Shown here piece after piece: positions 61,845-64,000 of a stretch of DNA of 64,000 nucleotides. The stretch is from assembly GCF_002887815.1 (NCBI RefSeq), contig NZ_PDHO01000011.1, positions 62,001-126,000 of the forward strand, given 5' to 3'. The DNA comes from Mycobacterium sp. ENV421. Its GTDB lineage: Bacteria; Actinomycetota; Actinomycetes; Mycobacteriales; Mycobacteriaceae. How positions within the stretch are numbered: position 1 is the first letter of the stretch; each line of letters starts with the position of its first letter. The notes below the pieces were generated by a model. The model was not told where the DNA came from. It saw nothing but the letters and a program-made list of their open reading frames with translations, and ran no database searches. Both the position numbers and the translations under genes were made by a program.

Positions 61845-63267
61845 TCTGAGCCGCCAGCCACGGCAGCGCATCGGAAAAGGCCCGCTCGGCGAACTGCCAG
61901 GTGTGGAAGCTGATGATGCGGTGCACTGAGCAGGAGATGCCGACGGTCTTCGCCGTCGCGCACAGATCGTCGGCCGCCCCGGCCTCATCGGAGTCCTTGA
62001 ACTCGTCGTGCCCGCCGAAGCCGGTGGGTGCGTCGGATTGCGGTCGGTGCCCACCGCCCCCGCCGTACGGCGATGCGGTGTTGGTCGGCGTCACGGTGTC
62101 CTCGAACCAGCCTGCGACACCCTGATACGGGCCGTGCCGCATCATCACGGTCCGCGGGTCGAACTCGTCCCACTTGGCGGCGTCGCCGCCGTAGAGCCGG
62201 CTGATCGTCTGGTCCTTGGTCCCTGAGGTCGGGCCGTGGTCGCCCGCGATGTCCTCGAAGGTGCTGAAAAGATCCGGATGCATGACGGTCAGGTCGATCG
62301 CGCAGGTGCCGCCCATCGACCAGCCGACCACCGCCCAGTTGGCCGCCTGATCAGATGCGCCGAAATGCTGTGCCACATAGGGCCGGACGTCCTTGGTCAG
62401 ATGGTCGGCGGCGTTGCCGCGGGGACCGTTGACGCATTCGGTGTCGTTGTTGAAGCTGCCACCGGAGTCGACGAACGCGAAGATGGGTGCTTGTCCGCCA
62501 TGGGCTTTCGCGTAGCCGTCAATGACGGGCATCACGTTTCCGCTGCGCATCCAGTCGGCTGGGGTGTTGAACTCGCCGGCCACCATCATGATGACCGGCA
62601 ACCGGGGTGGCGTCGCGCCGGCGAACCAGGCCGGCGGCAGGTAGACGTACTCACTGCGGTGCTTGAATCCACTTGCGTCTGACGGGATGTCGACCTCGAC
62701 GAGCTTGCCTGTCGTCTGCACGGTGTTGCGCAGGCCGGGCAGTTCGGCGGCGTCGATCTGGTTGGGCAGCGGCCCGGCCGTCAGGGCGCCCCAGGCGGTT
62801 TGCACGCTCGGGTAGTACCCGACCCACTTGTTCAGCGCCAGCAGCGCCGCCACCAAGGTCAACGGAATCGCCAGGACGGCGACACCTCGTCGCCACCAGG
62901 AATTTCCGCGCCAGCCCAGTACCGCCACCGCGACCCCGGCCGCGAAAACCCCTATCCAGACCCACAAATAGAACGGTGCCGGATCTGAGGCCAGCCCCTC
63001 GGAGTTGACGTAGAGGCGCGCGACGAGCGCGCCGAGCAGGCCGACGACCACACAGACCGGCAGCCACAGCAGCCACCAGCGCCTGCTGGGCCGCCATCCG
63101 ATCGCGACGATCAGCGCGACAGCGGCGACGATTTCGATGGTCAGCGGCAGCCAGCCGCCCAGCAGCGAAACTCCGTGCGCGTACTGGTGCAGATCAGGCG
63201 CGGGCAGCTGAGGCAGCGGTGCCGTCGGCGTCGGCGGCGGTGTCGGGGTGGGCGGCACGAACCCCAT
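61810..63267 (-). CDS. Membrane-anchored alpha/beta-hydrolase (esterase D/antigen 85-like)
   Basis: A 485-residue protein. After a Pro/Thr-rich start there are four membrane helices (about 38-58, 64-87, 97-117, 127-147). The C-terminal hydrolase domain has LPVIMMVAGEFNTPADW, FAFVDSGGSFNNDTECV, the nucleophile elbow AVVGWSMGGTCAIDL and a histidine near ISFHTWQFAERAFSDALPWLA. The fold is that of esterase D/antigen 85 proteins. An envelope-facing esterase or acyltransferase is likely. It starts 57 bases after the L,D-transpeptidase gene on the same strand. Confidence 0.82.
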   Translation of the reverse strand: MGFVPPTPTPPPTPTAPLPQLPAPDLHQYAHGVSLLGGWLPLTIEIVAAVALIVAIGWRPSRRWWLLWLPVCVVVGLLGALVARLYVNSEGLASDPAPFYLWVWIGVFAAGVAVAVLGWRGNSWWRRGVAVLAIPLTLVAALLALNKWVGYYPSVQTAWGALTAGPLPNQIDAAELPGLRNTVQTTGKLVEVDIPSDASGFKHRSEYVYLPPAWFAGATPPRLPVIMMVAGEFNTPADWMRSGNVMPVIDGYAKAHGGQAPIFAFVDSGGSFNNDTECVNGPRGNAADHLTKDVRPYVAQHFGASDQAANWAVVGWSMGGTCAIDLTVMHPDLFSTFEDIAGDHGPTSGTKDQTISRLYGGDAAKWDEFDPRTVMMRHGPYQGVAGWFEDTVTPTNTASPYGGGGGHRPQSDAPTGFGGHDEFKDSDEAGAADDLCATAKTVGISCSVHRIISFHTWQFAERAFSDALPWLAAQIKTPGATDSPA

Positions 63268-63324
63268 TGTGGAGTTCGTTTCTGTGCCTAAGCTTTGAGA
63301 CCGGTTAGGCCAGTGGACGACTGG

Positions 63325-64000
63325 CTAGGACAGCTGCCACTGCCAGTCGTCGGCGCCGTCGGGGTTGTTGTAGGTGCCGACGGAGTTCTTGACCACGATC
63401 GGGTCGCCGCTGCCGAAGTTGTCGTAGAACCATTTGGCGTTGTCCGGAGACAGGTTGATGCAGCCGTGGCTGACATTGCGCTTGCCTTGATCGGCCACCG
63501 ACCACGGCGCACTGTGCACGAACGCCCCACTGTTGTCGATACGCACCGCCCATTGGACTTTGAGCTTGTAGCCCTCGGGCGAGGTGTTCGGCACGCCGTA
63601 GGTGGCCGAGTCCATGATGATGTCGGGGAACTTCTCCAGCACGTAGTAGGTGCCGTTCTTGGTCTCGTGCTTGCCGTCCGGCTTGCCCATCGAGACCGGC
63701 ATGGTCTTCTCCACCTTGCCATTTCGCGTGATCGTCATCTGGTGGGTCTTGTCGTCGACGGTGGCCACCAGGCTGTCGCCGACGCGGAAGCTGGACTTGG
63801 CGCCGCTGGCGTCGATGTTGACGACCGTGCCCTGCGGCCAGAAGTTGTACGGCCGCCACCGCACCTGGGTGTCGGTGGTCCAGTAGAACGCGCCGGGAAC
63901 CGGTGGCACCGAGGAGATGTGGATGGCCTGCTCGGCCATCGGCCGGTTGGCGATCGGGCGGGCGAAGTTGATGATGATCGGTTTGGCGACGCCGACCATG
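63325..64000 (-). CDS. L,D-transpeptidase (N-terminus outside window)
   Basis: At least 224 residues; the frame is open at the right edge, so the N-terminal part (signal and first Ig-like domain) is missing. The visible part has an Ig-like segment ([34 protein letters not shown]) and a YkuD catalytic domain with [32 protein letters not shown] (catalytic Cys in SHGCINLS). It cross-links peptidoglycan 3-3 bridges and resists most beta-lactams except carbapenems. Closest recalled type is Rv0192/LdtE of mycobacteria, which fits the locus. Confidence 0.92.
   Translation of the reverse strand, partial: MVGVAKPIIINFARPIANRPMAEQAIHISSVPPVPGAFYWTTDTQVRWRPYNFWPQGTVVNIDASGAKSSFRVGDSLVATVDDKTHQMTITRNGKVEKTMPVSMGKPDGKHETKNGTYYVLEKFPDIIMDSATYGVPNTSPEGYKLKVQWAVRIDNSGAFVHSAPWSVADQGKRNVSHGCINLSPDNAKWFYDNFGSGDPIVVKNSVGTYNNPDGADDWQWQLS

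Overview
The window is high-GC actinobacterial DNA from a mycobacterium. The evidence is the PGRS-like glycine-rich proteins, MmpL3 and MmpL11, WS/DGAT acyltransferases, many fadE/fadD genes, OmamA/OmamB, Zmp1 and a 13E12-type HNH gene. From about 27 kb to the right end, gene order and strands match, in inverted orientation, the Rv0216-Rv0198c block of M. tuberculosis as I remember it. MmpL3 carries its proton-relay pairs at D256/Y257 and D645/Y646, the M. smegmatis numbering, so a fast-growing Mycolicibacterium is likely. No rRNA, tRNA, IS element or CRISPR array was seen. No gene-free stretch exceeds 300 bases.

Layout. 1-2451 (minus): the start of a secreted PE-less PGRS protein that runs off the left edge. 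2.6-5.7 kb: a thioesterase-like gene and an acyl-CoA dehydrogenase pair with overlapping ends. 5.7-13.9 kb: an enoyl-CoA hydratase divergent from a tightly coupled operon of acyltransferase, FadD12, LipO and a DUF4436 protein, with a KstR-type box between them. A convergent WS/DGAT and a second LipO-like esterase follow. 14-16.7 kb: a secreted GH6 cellulase-like protein and an amidohydrolase. 16.7-23 kb: a Baeyer-Villiger-type monooxygenase and alcohol dehydrogenase divergent from an esterase and a second acyl-CoA dehydrogenase pair, around a nested palindrome. This looks like a ketone-to-ester-to-alcohol and acid route. 23-24.5 kb: a 13E12/HNH gene behind an SOS box. 24.5-32.6 kb: amidohydrolase, CoA-transferase, MaoC protein, FadE3, GntR regulator, crotonase and FadD4.

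32.6-43.8 kb: a second DUF4436 protein, pckA, two tandem unusual GTPases, trmB, a NYN-domain protein, mmpL3 and an AI-2E family permease. 44-47.3 kb: a second PE-less PGRS protein with a C-terminal C39-like cysteine peptidase domain. 47.4-55.8 kb: membrane proteins, then a heme-uptake locus of two haemophore-family proteins, a PrrA/PrrB-like two-component system and mmpL11. 55.8-59.6 kb: a CoA-binding protein, OmamB/OmamA and Zmp1. 59.6-64 kb: a nitroreductase, an ArsR regulator divergent from an MFS transporter, a membrane-anchored esterase and a partial L,D-transpeptidase.

The main themes are lipid, sterol and ketone catabolism on the left and cell-envelope lipid export, heme acquisition and peptidoglycan work on the right. 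The most unusual items are the PGRS-C39 fusion, the two-component system linked to the haemophores, a short repeat found in frame inside MmpL3 and TrmB, and several well-formed operator palindromes.
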